Below are positions 44,501 to 52,763 of a stretch of DNA of 64,000 nt, piece after piece (position 1 is the stretch's first letter; each line of letters starts with the position of its first letter). The notes under the pieces were generated by a model, which worked only from the letters and a program-made list of their open reading frames with translations, had not been told where the DNA came from and searched no databases. Position numbers and translations under genes: made by a program. The stretch spans positions 434,001 to 498,000 of the forward strand of contig NZ_ABJL02000007.1 of assembly GCF_000172175.1 (NCBI RefSeq), in the 5' to 3' direction. The stretch comes from Bacteroides intestinalis DSM 17393. GTDB lineage: Bacteria > Bacteroidota > Bacteroidia > Bacteroidales > Bacteroidaceae.

Positions 44501-45577
44501 AAGAATGACGGAGTCATTATTCCCGATGAAATGAAAGAGGAGATTTTTCAGCCTTTTGTTCGTTTCAGTCAGAAGGAGGAAGGAAAGCTTGCTACAGGTG
44601 CGGGTATTGGCTTAGCTCTTTCCCGTTCTCTGGCAGAGCTCCATCGTGGAACCTTGGTTATGGCTCCGGGTGAAGATGCCAATGTCTTTGTCCTGACACT
44701 TCCTATCATTCAGGATACGGTGATTACTTTAGACTCTGATATGGAGAATATGGATGCAGAGTTACAAACAGAAGCATCCGGTGAGCAATATTCGGATGAT
44801 AAATCGGAGGGAAAACAATCAAAAGAAAGCAAGCATACGGTTTTGGTTGTAGAAGATAACCCGGAAATGCTCGCTTTCATCGAACGTCAGTTGTCATCTC
44901 AATATGCTGTAGTTACGGCAACTAATGGTAGAGAGGCATTGGAAGCATTGGATCGTAATTTTGTGAATTTGGTGGTGAGTGATGTTGTCATGCCGTTAAT
45001 GGATGGTTTTGAATTGTGCAAGACAATAAAGTCAAATGTGGGTTATAGTCATATTCCTGTTATACTCTTGACGGCTAAGACTAATATTCAGTCTAAGATT
45101 GAGGGTATGGAATTAGGGGCGGACTCGTATATTGAGAAACCTTTTTCACCGGAATATCTTTTGGCTGTGGTTTCTAATCTGATAAACAATCGGGAGAAGC
45201 TTCGCCGGGATTTTGCCAAATCTCCTTTTGTTGCAGTCAATACAATGGCACTGACCAAGGCTGATGAAGAATTCATCAAGAAACTGAATGAGATTATTCT
45301 TTCTAACTTGTCGAATCAGGAATTTAGTATGGACGATATGGCAGAAAGTCTGAATATGAGCCGTTCCAGCTTCTACCGTAAAATGAAAGGGGTATTGGAT
45401 TTGAGTCCGAACGAATATTTGCGTATAGAACGTTTGAAACGTGCTGCCCAGTTATTAAAAGAAGGTGAAAGTCGTATTAATGAAATCTGCTATATGGTAG
45501 GGTTTAGTTCTTCTTCGTATTTCTCTAAATGTTTCCTGAAACAATTTGGAGTACTTCCGAAAGATTTTGCCGGATAA
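41552..45577 (+). CDS. Hybrid two-component system regulator (HTCS), second copy
   Basis: The 1341-residue protein has the same order as the regulator at 15070. A signal peptide (residues 1-21) leads into propeller repeats (GFMWFGTKGGLSRYDG, GNIWVGTDAG, GILWIGTEDGG), a Y_Y_Y domain and a membrane helix near 778-805. The kinase follows with VAHEIRTPLTLI (His near 838) and GAGIGLALSRSLAELHRG, then the receiver with VSDVVMPLMDG (Asp near 1143) and a C-terminal AraC-type helix-turn-helix (LSNQEFSMDDMAESLNMSRS). Its position inside the large locus suggests it senses a fragment of that glycan and drives susCD and the enzyme genes. A regulator in the middle of its own locus is usual in Bacteroides. 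Confidence 0.95.
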   Translation: MRKRIIALISFLCYIVCWTQAADEHYYFKNLSIKDGLSQTTVNAIMQDKKGFMWFGTKGGLSRYDGMSFRNFKRDMNDNHSLGNNFVTCLYEDNKGNIWVGTDAGVYIYYPAREIFVPFNLQSKENTQIDRTVSAISGDKEGRVWIAVETQGLFCYEPQKEQLHNYTLNSFSANVQSVTSDNSGTIWVGFYGSGLFYSKDNLKTLHPYLSPKDGEEIFKDDVIMKIVPGAYNCIYISSIRKGVQELNLTSGNLRSLLLMDETGEMVYSRDLLVNSDNELWIGTESGVYIYNLRTDKYVHLYSSKDDPYSLSDNAVYSLCEDREGGIWVGSYFGGVDYYPKSYTYFEKYYPKDGDNNLHGKRVREFCEDNKGILWIGTEDGGLNRFDPKTKTFSFFAPSFGFTNIHGLCMVGDKLWVGTFSKGLKIVDTNTGNILKTYQKNDSPRSLIDNSIFAICRTTTGDIYLGTMFGLLRYNEQTDDFDRIEELAGRFVYDIKEDSGGNLWLATYVNGAYCYNVSEKKWKNYVHNESNKESLPYDKVLSIFEDSHRQIWLTTQGGGFCLFHPETETFTSYNSSNGLPNDVVYQIVEDAEGLFWLTTNSGLVRFNPETKQVKGYTTANGLLGDQFNYRSSYKDETGAIYLGSIDGFVVFNPKTFTENKSLPPVVITDFMLFNKEVRADEENTPLEKSITFSDSITLQANQNSFSFRIAALGYQVPKMNKLMYRLDGFDKDWITVGESPIVTYSNLWHGDYVFRVKASNSDGIWGPEEHLLYIHILPPFYLSFWAYCIYILLFIVGSVYAFWYFRQRSSRLHRRQLEKFEQEKEREIYNAKIDFFTNVAHEIRTPLTLIKGPLENILLKKHLDPETHEDLNIMQHNTERLLNLTNQLLDFRKVESQGYSLNFTKCDITNILEETYMRFSSLSRQKGLDFNLELPEENFCAHVNREAFTKIISNLLNNGMKYADSYMHIKLEVDVETQAFYVVTKNDGVIIPDEMKEEIFQPFVRFSQKEEGKLATGAGIGLALSRSLAELHRGTLVMAPGEDANVFVLTLPIIQDTVITLDSDMENMDAELQTEASGEQYSDDKSEGKQSKESKHTVLVVEDNPEMLAFIERQLSSQYAVVTATNGREALEALDRNFVNLVVSDVVMPLMDGFELCKTIKSNVGYSHIPVILLTAKTNIQSKIEGMELGADSYIEKPFSPEYLLAVVSNLINNREKLRRDFAKSPFVAVNTMALTKADEEFIKKLNEIILSNLSNQEFSMDDMAESLNMSRSSFYRKMKGVLDLSPNEYLRIERLKRAAQLLKEGESRINEICYMVGFSSSSYFSKCFLKQFGVLPKDFAG

Positions 45578-45686
45578 GGGGGAGATAGTACTTTTATTGG
45601 GAATAAAATTGTGACTTTTATGCGATTTTGAGATGTTTTTTCTATTTATTGGAATGCTTCTTCTCTATTGAGAAGATGCTGCGTGC

Positions 45687-45694
45687 TATCTTTG
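45687..45694 (+). promoter_or_regulatory. -7 element ahead of GH105 copy 2
   Basis: TATCTTTG matches TAnnTTTG and lies 75 bases before the start codon at 45770. ATTG occurs 16 bases upstream. It would start the unit GH105-GH2-FAD oxidoreductase-GH130-GH105-GH115, whose genes are all close together and end at the hairpin 56855-56894. Confidence 0.5.
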
Positions 45695-45769
45695 TAACCA
45701 TCTCGTAAGAGATATACCATGATAACAATTATGTATTTCTTAATGTCTAATAAATAAAGAATTAACCTT

Positions 45770-46873
45770 ATGTGTAAGAAGTCGTTATTATTACTGTTTT
45801 TGCTTCCTTTTCAGCTGGTGTTTGCCCAGACAAGTTTGTTGACTGATTTTCCTGAAGGATATACTCCCAAAGAAGTAGGTAAACGTCTGGCATATCATTT
45901 TGTAGATGGAAAGCACATGCTTCATATCGGAAAATGGATTAGCTATCCGGAGACTTTTACCTGGAATGGTGGATTGAAATTTGCCGCACTCACCAATGAT
46001 CAAGAGCTTGTGAAGCTTTTGCAGAACAGATTTGAACTTCTGTTTACAACGGAAAAAGCTCTGTTGCCTATCAAGAATCATGTGGATGTGAATATGTTTG
46101 GCAGTTTACCTCTGGAACTGTATAAGATAACAAAAGATCAACGTTATTTGGATTTGGGCCTTCCTTATGCCGATACTCAATGGCAACTTCCTGAAAATGC
46201 AAAACCCAAAGAAAAAGAATGGGATCAGAAAGGATATTCCTGGCAAACTCGTTTGTGGATTGACGATATGTATATGATTACGATTGTACAGACTCAGGCT
46301 TATAGAGTTACCGGTGATCGTAAATATATAGACCGTGCTGCCAGAGAAATGGTGATGTATCTGGATGAATTGCAGTGTCCGAATGGTCTTTTCTATCATG
46401 CACCGGATGTTCCTTTCTATTGGGGTAGAGGTAATGGCTGGATGGCTGCCGGTATGGCAGAGCTGTTGAGTAGTTTGCCCGAAGATAGTGAATACCGTCC
46501 ACGCATCCTGCATGGCTATCGCACTATGATGAAAAGCCTGAAAAAGTATCAGTCTTCCAATGGCTTGTGGCATCAGTTGTTGGATCATCCTGATTGCTGG
46601 ATTGAAACCTCAGGGTCTGCCATGTTCACTTTCGCTTTCATTAAGGGTGTGAAGAATGGCTGGCTGGATGCTAAAGAATATGCACCTGCTGCCCGCAAGG
46701 CATGGATGGCTATGGTGAAGTACATAGATGAGAACAACAATGTAAAATCAGTTTGCGAGGGCACCAACAAAAAGAACGATAAGCAATACTACTATGATCG
46801 TAAACAAAATGTAGGCGATTATCATGGACAAGCTCCTTACCTTTGGTGTGCTGTTGCGCTTTTAGAAGAATAA
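45770..46873 (+). CDS. GH105 unsaturated glucuronyl/rhamnogalacturonyl hydrolase, copy 2
   Basis: The 367-residue product has a signal peptide (MCKKSLLLLFLLPFQLVFAQ) and all GH105 landmarks: VDVNMFGSLPLELYKITKDQ, YADTQW, WQTRLWIDDMYMITIVQ, DVPFYWGRGNGWMAAGM and ETSGSAMFTFAFIKGVKNGW. It is very close to copy 3 at 52764 (both share SLLTDFPEGYTP-like and TTEKALLPIKNHVD starts) and less close to copy 1. It is the first gene of a likely six-gene unit. Copies 2 and 3 in one transcript suggest either dosage or slightly different uronide substrates. Confidence 0.93.
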   Translation: MCKKSLLLLFLLPFQLVFAQTSLLTDFPEGYTPKEVGKRLAYHFVDGKHMLHIGKWISYPETFTWNGGLKFAALTNDQELVKLLQNRFELLFTTEKALLPIKNHVDVNMFGSLPLELYKITKDQRYLDLGLPYADTQWQLPENAKPKEKEWDQKGYSWQTRLWIDDMYMITIVQTQAYRVTGDRKYIDRAAREMVMYLDELQCPNGLFYHAPDVPFYWGRGNGWMAAGMAELLSSLPEDSEYRPRILHGYRTMMKSLKKYQSSNGLWHQLLDHPDCWIETSGSAMFTFAFIKGVKNGWLDAKEYAPAARKAWMAMVKYIDENNNVKSVCEGTNKKNDKQYYYDRKQNVGDYHGQAPYLWCAVALLEE

Positions 46874-46923
46874 TTTCTGTTATTTTAGTAATCTTATATC
46901 GAAACCTTATTTATACTTATAAA

Positions 46924-49644
46924 ATGAATATAAGCAGTTGGGCCAAAGCCCTTACCTTTGTTTTACTGTTGTTTTCCTATTCGACAGTAGTAACCGGACA
47001 AACGCAAGTGAATGATGTCAGAGGCTCTGAACGCATCTGGCTTGACTCGGATATTACCCATAATGGGGGCTATCAGTGGAAAATGATGAAGGCGGGAGAC
47101 GTAACAGATCCCGGAGAGAAAGTATCTTTGTCTGATTATCCGACAACAAATTGGTTGCCTGCCATTGTGCCCGGTACGGTTCTGAATTCATTGGTGTACA
47201 ACCAAAAATATCCTGAGCCTTATTATGGTATCAATAATAAAATCGAATCTAAATTAATACCGGATATTTCTGAAACCGGACGTGATTTCTATACCTATTG
47301 GTTCAGGACTGAATTTACAGTTCCTAAATCATTTGAAGGCAAGCATGTCTGGTTACAACTGGATGGCATTAACTATCGTGCTGAGGTGTGGGTGAATGGA
47401 AACCTGCTAAGCACGATTAAGGGCATGTTTTTGCAGGATTATATTGATGTGACCAGCTTTGTAAAAATAGACAAGAGCAATGCGTTGGCTATAAAAGTAT
47501 ATCCGGTGGATGTTCCGGGCAGTGCTAAACCAAAATCCTGGGGAGCAGTAGGCGAATTCCATAATGGTGGAAACGGAAACATTGGATTGAATACTACCAT
47601 GCTGATGACTGTGGGTTGGGACTTCACTTTTATGGATGGCATTCGCGACCGTAATACAGGAATCTGGAAGAATATTTCTCTCTATTCTACCGGTAAAGTG
47701 GCATTGCGTCATCCTTTCGTGAAATCGGAATTACGCAAACCCGGTTACGACCAGGCACGCGAATTTGTATCGGTGGAAGTTGTGAATCCGACAACAGGTT
47801 TTAACCCTATTAATTGCACGGTGAAGGGTGAGATTCTTGGTGAAAATATAACTTTCGAGAAAAAAGTTAAAGTTATGCGTGGAGAAGATAAAGTTTTGTC
47901 TTTTTCTCCGGAAGAGTTCCCGCAATTAGTTATTAATTCCCCCCGTTTATGGTGGCCTGTGAATAAAGGGCCTCAGAACCTGTATGAGCTGAAAATGACT
48001 GTATCCATCGATGGGGTGGTGTGTGATTCGGTAAAAACGAAGTTTGGTATTCGTGAAATTACTTCTGATACGAATACACCTGATAAATCACGTGTCTTCT
48101 ATGTAAATGGTAAACGTCTTTTTATCCGTGGAACAAACTGGATACCGGAGGCTATGTTGAGAACTTCCGATGAACGTACTTATGCTGAATTGAGATATAG
48201 CCTCCAGTCAGGAGTCAACCTTTTACGTATGTGGGGAGGGGGAATTGCTGAATCTGACTATTTCTTCCAGTTGTGTGACGAGATGGGATTATTGGTATGG
48301 CAGGAATTCTGGATGACAGGTGATACACGCCATCCGCACGATAAGGGCAACTATCTGAATAATGTGGAGTCTACCGTGAAGCGTATTCGTAATCATCCTT
48401 CTTTGGCTTATTATGTGGCTTCCAATGAGAGTACTGAGGTTACCGGTACCCCTGAATTATTGAATAAACTGGATGGTACGCGAGGTTATCAGATGCAGTC
48501 CGAATGTGCCGGAGTACATGACGGAAGTCCTTACAAGCAAGTGAATCCGATGCAGCACTATGAGAATACGGCATCTCCGCGTGGAAGCCGTGTCGATGGT
48601 TTCAATCCTGAATATGGTGCTCCTACACTTCCCACAGTGGAAATCCTTCGTGAGATGATGGATGAGAAAGACCTTTGGCCTATCAATAAGGAAGTGTGGG
48701 ATTATCTGGATGGGAATGGTTTTCACCTGATGACTACCATGTATACTGATTTGGTAAATAACTATGGAAAGTCATCTTCCATTGATGAGTTTGCCCAAAA
48801 AGGACAACTGCTGGGTGCTATGAATTCTAAGAGTATCTGGGAAGTATGGAATTATAATAAATTGGATTACGGCGATCGTTTCTGTTCCGGACTTTTGTTC
48901 TGGTACCATAACTGTTCCATGCGTCAGGTTTCTTCCCGTATGTGGGATTGGTCTTTGGAACCCACAGCTTCGTTGTATCATACAGCTAATTCACTGGAAC
49001 CGCTGCATGCTCAGTTTGACTATCTGAAAAATACAGTGTCCGTGGTGAACGATTACTATCGTGCCTTTACTGGTTATAAGGTGATAGCTCAGGTATATGA
49101 TATAAATAGCAAGAAGGTTTTTGAAAAGTCTGCTTCTGTCGATTTGCCGGAAGATGGAGTTGCTAACGATGTGCTGACGATTCGTTTTCCTGAAAACATC
49201 TCTCAGGTTCACTTCATCAAATTAGTGTTGAAAGATGAAAAAGGCAAAGATGTTTCTTCCAACTTCTATTGGAGATCCAATGATAAGTATGAAGGCAGCA
49301 AGACCTTGACCGGGCCTACATCATCAGGCTTTGAGGATCTGAGTAAGTTGAAAGCAGCCAAAGTGAAGCTTTCCTACAAAACACGTCAGGCAGATGGACG
49401 CTATTTTGTGGACATTGTGATGAAGAATACGTCCAATGGTATTGCTTTTTTCAATCAGTTGCAATTTCTCAATTCCAAGATGAGCCCGATACGCCCGTCA
49501 TTCTATTCAGATAACTTCTTCTCTTTGATTCCGGGTGAAAAGAAAACAGTCACCATTGAAACAGGGGAAGAGAAGTTGGCTGATGGGGCAGTCCTAGTGT
49601 TGAAAGGCTGGAATATAGATACTCAGAAGTATAAACTCAAATAA
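46924..49644 (+). CDS. Glycoside hydrolase family 2 (exo-beta-glucosaminidase/beta-mannosidase type)
   Basis: The ATG at 46924 starts a signal peptide (MNISSWAKALTFVLLLFSYS, cleavage near VTGQ) and gives 906 residues; the open frame reaches back into the GH105 gene but without a signal. The order is an N-terminal jelly roll (WLPAIVPGTVLNSLVYNQKY, typical of mannosidase/glucosaminidase-type GH2), Ig-like domains and a TIM barrel (LFIRGTNWIPEAML, LLRMWGGGIAESDYFF, LGLLVWQEFW-like EMGLLVWQEFWM). The acid/base is in ASNESTEV (near 501) and the probable nucleophile glutamate in SIDEFAQKGQ (near 620). It differs from the shorter GH2 at 13228. Substrate is uncertain. Confidence 0.88.
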   Translation: MNISSWAKALTFVLLLFSYSTVVTGQTQVNDVRGSERIWLDSDITHNGGYQWKMMKAGDVTDPGEKVSLSDYPTTNWLPAIVPGTVLNSLVYNQKYPEPYYGINNKIESKLIPDISETGRDFYTYWFRTEFTVPKSFEGKHVWLQLDGINYRAEVWVNGNLLSTIKGMFLQDYIDVTSFVKIDKSNALAIKVYPVDVPGSAKPKSWGAVGEFHNGGNGNIGLNTTMLMTVGWDFTFMDGIRDRNTGIWKNISLYSTGKVALRHPFVKSELRKPGYDQAREFVSVEVVNPTTGFNPINCTVKGEILGENITFEKKVKVMRGEDKVLSFSPEEFPQLVINSPRLWWPVNKGPQNLYELKMTVSIDGVVCDSVKTKFGIREITSDTNTPDKSRVFYVNGKRLFIRGTNWIPEAMLRTSDERTYAELRYSLQSGVNLLRMWGGGIAESDYFFQLCDEMGLLVWQEFWMTGDTRHPHDKGNYLNNVESTVKRIRNHPSLAYYVASNESTEVTGTPELLNKLDGTRGYQMQSECAGVHDGSPYKQVNPMQHYENTASPRGSRVDGFNPEYGAPTLPTVEILREMMDEKDLWPINKEVWDYLDGNGFHLMTTMYTDLVNNYGKSSSIDEFAQKGQLLGAMNSKSIWEVWNYNKLDYGDRFCSGLLFWYHNCSMRQVSSRMWDWSLEPTASLYHTANSLEPLHAQFDYLKNTVSVVNDYYRAFTGYKVIAQVYDINSKKVFEKSASVDLPEDGVANDVLTIRFPENISQVHFIKLVLKDEKGKDVSSNFYWRSNDKYEGSKTLTGPTSSGFEDLSKLKAAKVKLSYKTRQADGRYFVDIVMKNTSNGIAFFNQLQFLNSKMSPIRPSFYSDNFFSLIPGEKKTVTIETGEEKLADGAVLVLKGWNIDTQKYKLK

Positions 49645-49653
49645 GATAATAGC

Positions 49654-51516
49654 GTGAAGGGATTCCATATCCTTATAGCTTTATTGCTACTCAGTTTGGG
49701 AGTGTCTGCTCAAAACCATTTTGATATTGTGGTGGTGGGCGGTAACCCCGGTGGCATTATGACGGCTATTGCAGCAGCCCGACAGGGCAAGACTTCAGTT
49801 ATTCTGGAACGTACCCGGCATATTGGAGGACTTCCTGCCAACGGGCTGGGAGCAACGGATATTGCCACCCGGGAAGCGACTACCGGTCTGTTCCTGGAAT
49901 TTACTTCCAGGATTAAGCGATATTATGCAGATCGTTATGGAGAAAACTCTCAACAGTTGAAGGACTGCAGTGATGGCTTCCATTTTGAACCGTCTGTTGC
50001 GACAACCATTTATCAGGATATGCTGAATGAGCATAAAGATAAGATTACTGTGCTCTTAATGCGGCAATTTGATGCTGAAAATCAGAATATCTCTATCAAG
50101 AACGGGCGTATTGAAAGTATCTGCATCTTGAATCGTGAGAATGGGAAGAAAGAGATTTATCAGGGTGATATGTTTGTAGATGCTACTTATGAAGGGGATT
50201 TGGGAGCAGCTGCCGGTGTGCCTTTTCGTATAGGAAGGGAAAGTAAAGCTGAATTTGGAGAACCCGGAGCCGGACGAGCTTATGAATATTGGAAAAGTCT
50301 GCCTGCCAGTGGTAGCACTGGGGAAGCGGACAATGCAGTTCAGGCATATAATTATCGGCTTTGTCTGACAAATGATCCTAAAATTCGAGTTCTTTTTCCG
50401 AAACCGACATCTTACAATAGGGATGAATATGTGCCATTAATTGAAGACGTATGGACCGGAAAGAATACTCAACGAGTTATGCTGAAAGTGACGGACGAGA
50501 TGATGGAAGAAAATCGCCGTCATATTGCTGCAGGCAATCCAACCAAGCTACCCGGAGACAGTTGGGGAATCAGAAAGTTGAGCAGTATTGTGAAATTACC
50601 CAATCAAAAGACAGATGGCAATAACCAGCATGCTGCATTTATTTCTACCGATTTGCCTGAGGAGAATTGGCCGTGGCCCACTTCATCCTGGGAGTGGAGA
50701 GATAAGTTTGCCAAACGTTTAAAAGATTATACATTGGGGCTATTCTGGTTTGCTCAGAATGATCCGGAATTACCGGAACATTTCCGTAAAGCAATGTTGG
50801 AATGGGGATTGGCTAAAGATGAATATCAAGATAATGAATATTTTCCCCGGCAGGTTTATGTACGCGAAGGAAGACGCTTTGATGGAGTTTATTTCTTCAC
50901 TGCTAAGGATGCTTTGCCCACAGCATCGGGTGAGCGCCCACCTTTGCATGCTAATAGTGTGACAGCCAGTCATTATGCACTCGATTCACATGCTGCCAGG
51001 AAAAGGGAAGCTGGGAGAGCACACTTGGATGGATTTATTAGCTATCCTACAGCTGTCTATACGGTACCATTGGGGGTTATTCTACCCCGAAATGTAGAAA
51101 ATTTGCTGTTACCTGTACCTGTATCCGGCTCGCATATCGGTTTCTCCACATTGCGTATGGAGCCTTGCTGGATGGCGTTGGGACAGGCGGCAGGTATTGC
51201 TGCTTCGTTGGCAATTGACTGCAAAGTGCCTGTACAGGATGTAGATATGTCCAGATTACAAGATTTGTTGGTGGACCAGAAAGCAACGTTGATCTACTTT
51301 CGTGATTTACGACCGGAAGATCCTAACTTCCGCTTGGCGCAATATATGGGGCTGAGAGGATATCTGCCCGAATGGAATGCTAATTTGCACGGAGCGATTG
51401 ATGAAGGAACGCTACAGGAATGGAGTGCATTATGTGGGTTTAAGCCCAAAGCTACTCTCGGAAAGACATCCAGACTGGAAGTTCTGACCATGATTTATAA
51501 GCGTATTTGTCAGTAA
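49654..51516 (+). CDS. Exported FAD-dependent oxidoreductase
   Basis: The frame begins with GTG at 49654, nine bases after the GH2 stop, and gives 620 residues with a signal peptide (KGFHILIALLLLSLGVSAQ). No ATG lies in a position that would keep this signal, so GTG is chosen. The FAD-binding fold is IVVVGGNPGGIMTAIAAARQ followed by ERTRHIGGLPANGLGATDI; FVDATYEGDLGAAAGVPFRIG is the second family block and GFSTLRMEPCWMALGQAAG the last. It belongs to the FAD-dependent (GG-red-like, PF12831) group often found in polysaccharide loci. Its reaction is not known; oxidation of a sugar or uronate is possible. Confidence 0.85.
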   Translation: MKGFHILIALLLLSLGVSAQNHFDIVVVGGNPGGIMTAIAAARQGKTSVILERTRHIGGLPANGLGATDIATREATTGLFLEFTSRIKRYYADRYGENSQQLKDCSDGFHFEPSVATTIYQDMLNEHKDKITVLLMRQFDAENQNISIKNGRIESICILNRENGKKEIYQGDMFVDATYEGDLGAAAGVPFRIGRESKAEFGEPGAGRAYEYWKSLPASGSTGEADNAVQAYNYRLCLTNDPKIRVLFPKPTSYNRDEYVPLIEDVWTGKNTQRVMLKVTDEMMEENRRHIAAGNPTKLPGDSWGIRKLSSIVKLPNQKTDGNNQHAAFISTDLPEENWPWPTSSWEWRDKFAKRLKDYTLGLFWFAQNDPELPEHFRKAMLEWGLAKDEYQDNEYFPRQVYVREGRRFDGVYFFTAKDALPTASGERPPLHANSVTASHYALDSHAARKREAGRAHLDGFISYPTAVYTVPLGVILPRNVENLLLPVPVSGSHIGFSTLRMEPCWMALGQAAGIAASLAIDCKVPVQDVDMSRLQDLLVDQKATLIYFRDLRPEDPNFRLAQYMGLRGYLPEWNANLHGAIDEGTLQEWSALCGFKPKATLGKTSRLEVLTMIYKRICQ

Positions 51517-51552
51517 AACGATAACTTTAACCATGTAAAACAAAGAAATAAA

Positions 51553-52701
51553 ATGAAATTAAAACTAATAATGGGTCTGATAGGAGTTCTGTCGTTTAGT
51601 AGTTTTTCTACTCTGCCTTCTTCAGATGATACCGACAAGAAACCACAAGAGAGTTGGGTGATTGGCCCGTTCTTACGTCCTGAGGGAGTTAACCCTGTAT
51701 TGGTACCACAACCCGCCTCTTTCCATTGCCCGATGCGAAAAGAACAGGTGAAGTGGGAGGAGAGTGATGTCTTCAATCCAGCTGCCACCGTGAAAGACGG
51801 AAAGATTGTTGTGCTTTACCGTGCCGAAGATAATTCAGCACAAGGTATAGGTAAAAGAACTTCCCGTATAGGTTATGCCGAGAGTGCGGATGGAGTGACT
51901 ATGAAGAGACTGGACAGTCCGGTACTTTTTCCCGGTGGAGATGAATTTGAAAGCATCGAATGTCCGGGTGGTTGTGAAGACCCGCGGGTAGCAATGACCG
52001 AAGACGGACTGTATGTAATGCTTTATACAGCATGGAACCGGAAGACTCCCCGTCTTGCTGTGGCTACTTCCAAGGATCTGAAAAACTGGACTAAGCATGG
52101 CCTTGCTTTTGAGAAGGCATATGACGGTCGTTTTGCCAGAATAGCAACGAAGTCAGCTTCTATTCTTACGAAGGTGAAAGGTGGAAAACTGGTTATCGAT
52201 AAAGTGGATGGCAAGTACTTCATGTATTGGGGAGAATATGCCGTACACGCAGCTACTTCCGATAACCTGACGGACTGGTATCCTGTACTGGATGAGAACA
52301 ATGAATTATTGAAGATAGCCAAGCCGCGTAACGGATACTTTGATAGCCAGATGACTGAATGTGGTCCTCCTGCCATCCGTACCAAACAAGGCATTGTATT
52401 GATGTATAATGGCAAGAATGACAAGAAGAGAGGGGATGTCAACTATCCGGCAGGCGCTTACTGTGCAGGTCAACTTCTGCTCGATTCCAAAGATCCTTAT
52501 AAAGTATTGGGCCGCTTGGACAAACCTTTCTTCATGCCTGAAGCTCCTTTTGAGAAGAGCGGACAGTATAAAGACGGAACCGTTTTTATCGAAGGATTGG
52601 CCTATTATAAGAAGAAGCTATATCTTTATTACGGCTGTGCAGACTCTAAAGTGGCAGTGGCTATATGTGATGATATAAAGCGGCTATTGAAAGTGAAGTA
52701 G
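51553..52701 (+). CDS. GH130-family mannoside phosphorylase/hydrolase-like protein
   Basis: The 382-residue product has a signal peptide (about residues 1-20). It forms a five-bladed propeller with the GH130 signature CPGGCEDPRVAMTEDG, plus NPAATVKDGKIVVLYRAED, AVATSKDLKNWTKHG, YWGEYAVHAATSDNL, VLMYNGKN and LYLYYGCADSKVAVA. GH130 covers cytosolic beta-mannoside phosphorylases and exported beta-mannosidases or arabinofuranosidases; an exported copy is more likely a hydrolase because free phosphate is scarce outside the cell. It sits between the FAD oxidoreductase and GH105 copy 3. Confidence 0.88.
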   Translation: MKLKLIMGLIGVLSFSSFSTLPSSDDTDKKPQESWVIGPFLRPEGVNPVLVPQPASFHCPMRKEQVKWEESDVFNPAATVKDGKIVVLYRAEDNSAQGIGKRTSRIGYAESADGVTMKRLDSPVLFPGGDEFESIECPGGCEDPRVAMTEDGLYVMLYTAWNRKTPRLAVATSKDLKNWTKHGLAFEKAYDGRFARIATKSASILTKVKGGKLVIDKVDGKYFMYWGEYAVHAATSDNLTDWYPVLDENNELLKIAKPRNGYFDSQMTECGPPAIRTKQGIVLMYNGKNDKKRGDVNYPAGAYCAGQLLLDSKDPYKVLGRLDKPFFMPEAPFEKSGQYKDGTVFIEGLAYYKKKLYLYYGCADSKVAVAICDDIKRLLKVK

Positions 52702-52763
52702 TGGTATCGGATACCTCAAAGAGTGTGAATTATTATAGTTTTAACAGATAGAACCAAATTGTT

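Noticed and set aside
45592..45608. TTTTATT/AATAAAA hairpin after the second hybrid regulator
   Set aside because: Seven A-T pairs only, expected by chance in such AT-rich spacers.
46843..46923. Upstream extension of the GH2 frame into GH105 copy 2
   Set aside because: The extension lacks a signal peptide and overlaps the GH105 end, while ATG 46924 starts a proper signal peptide.
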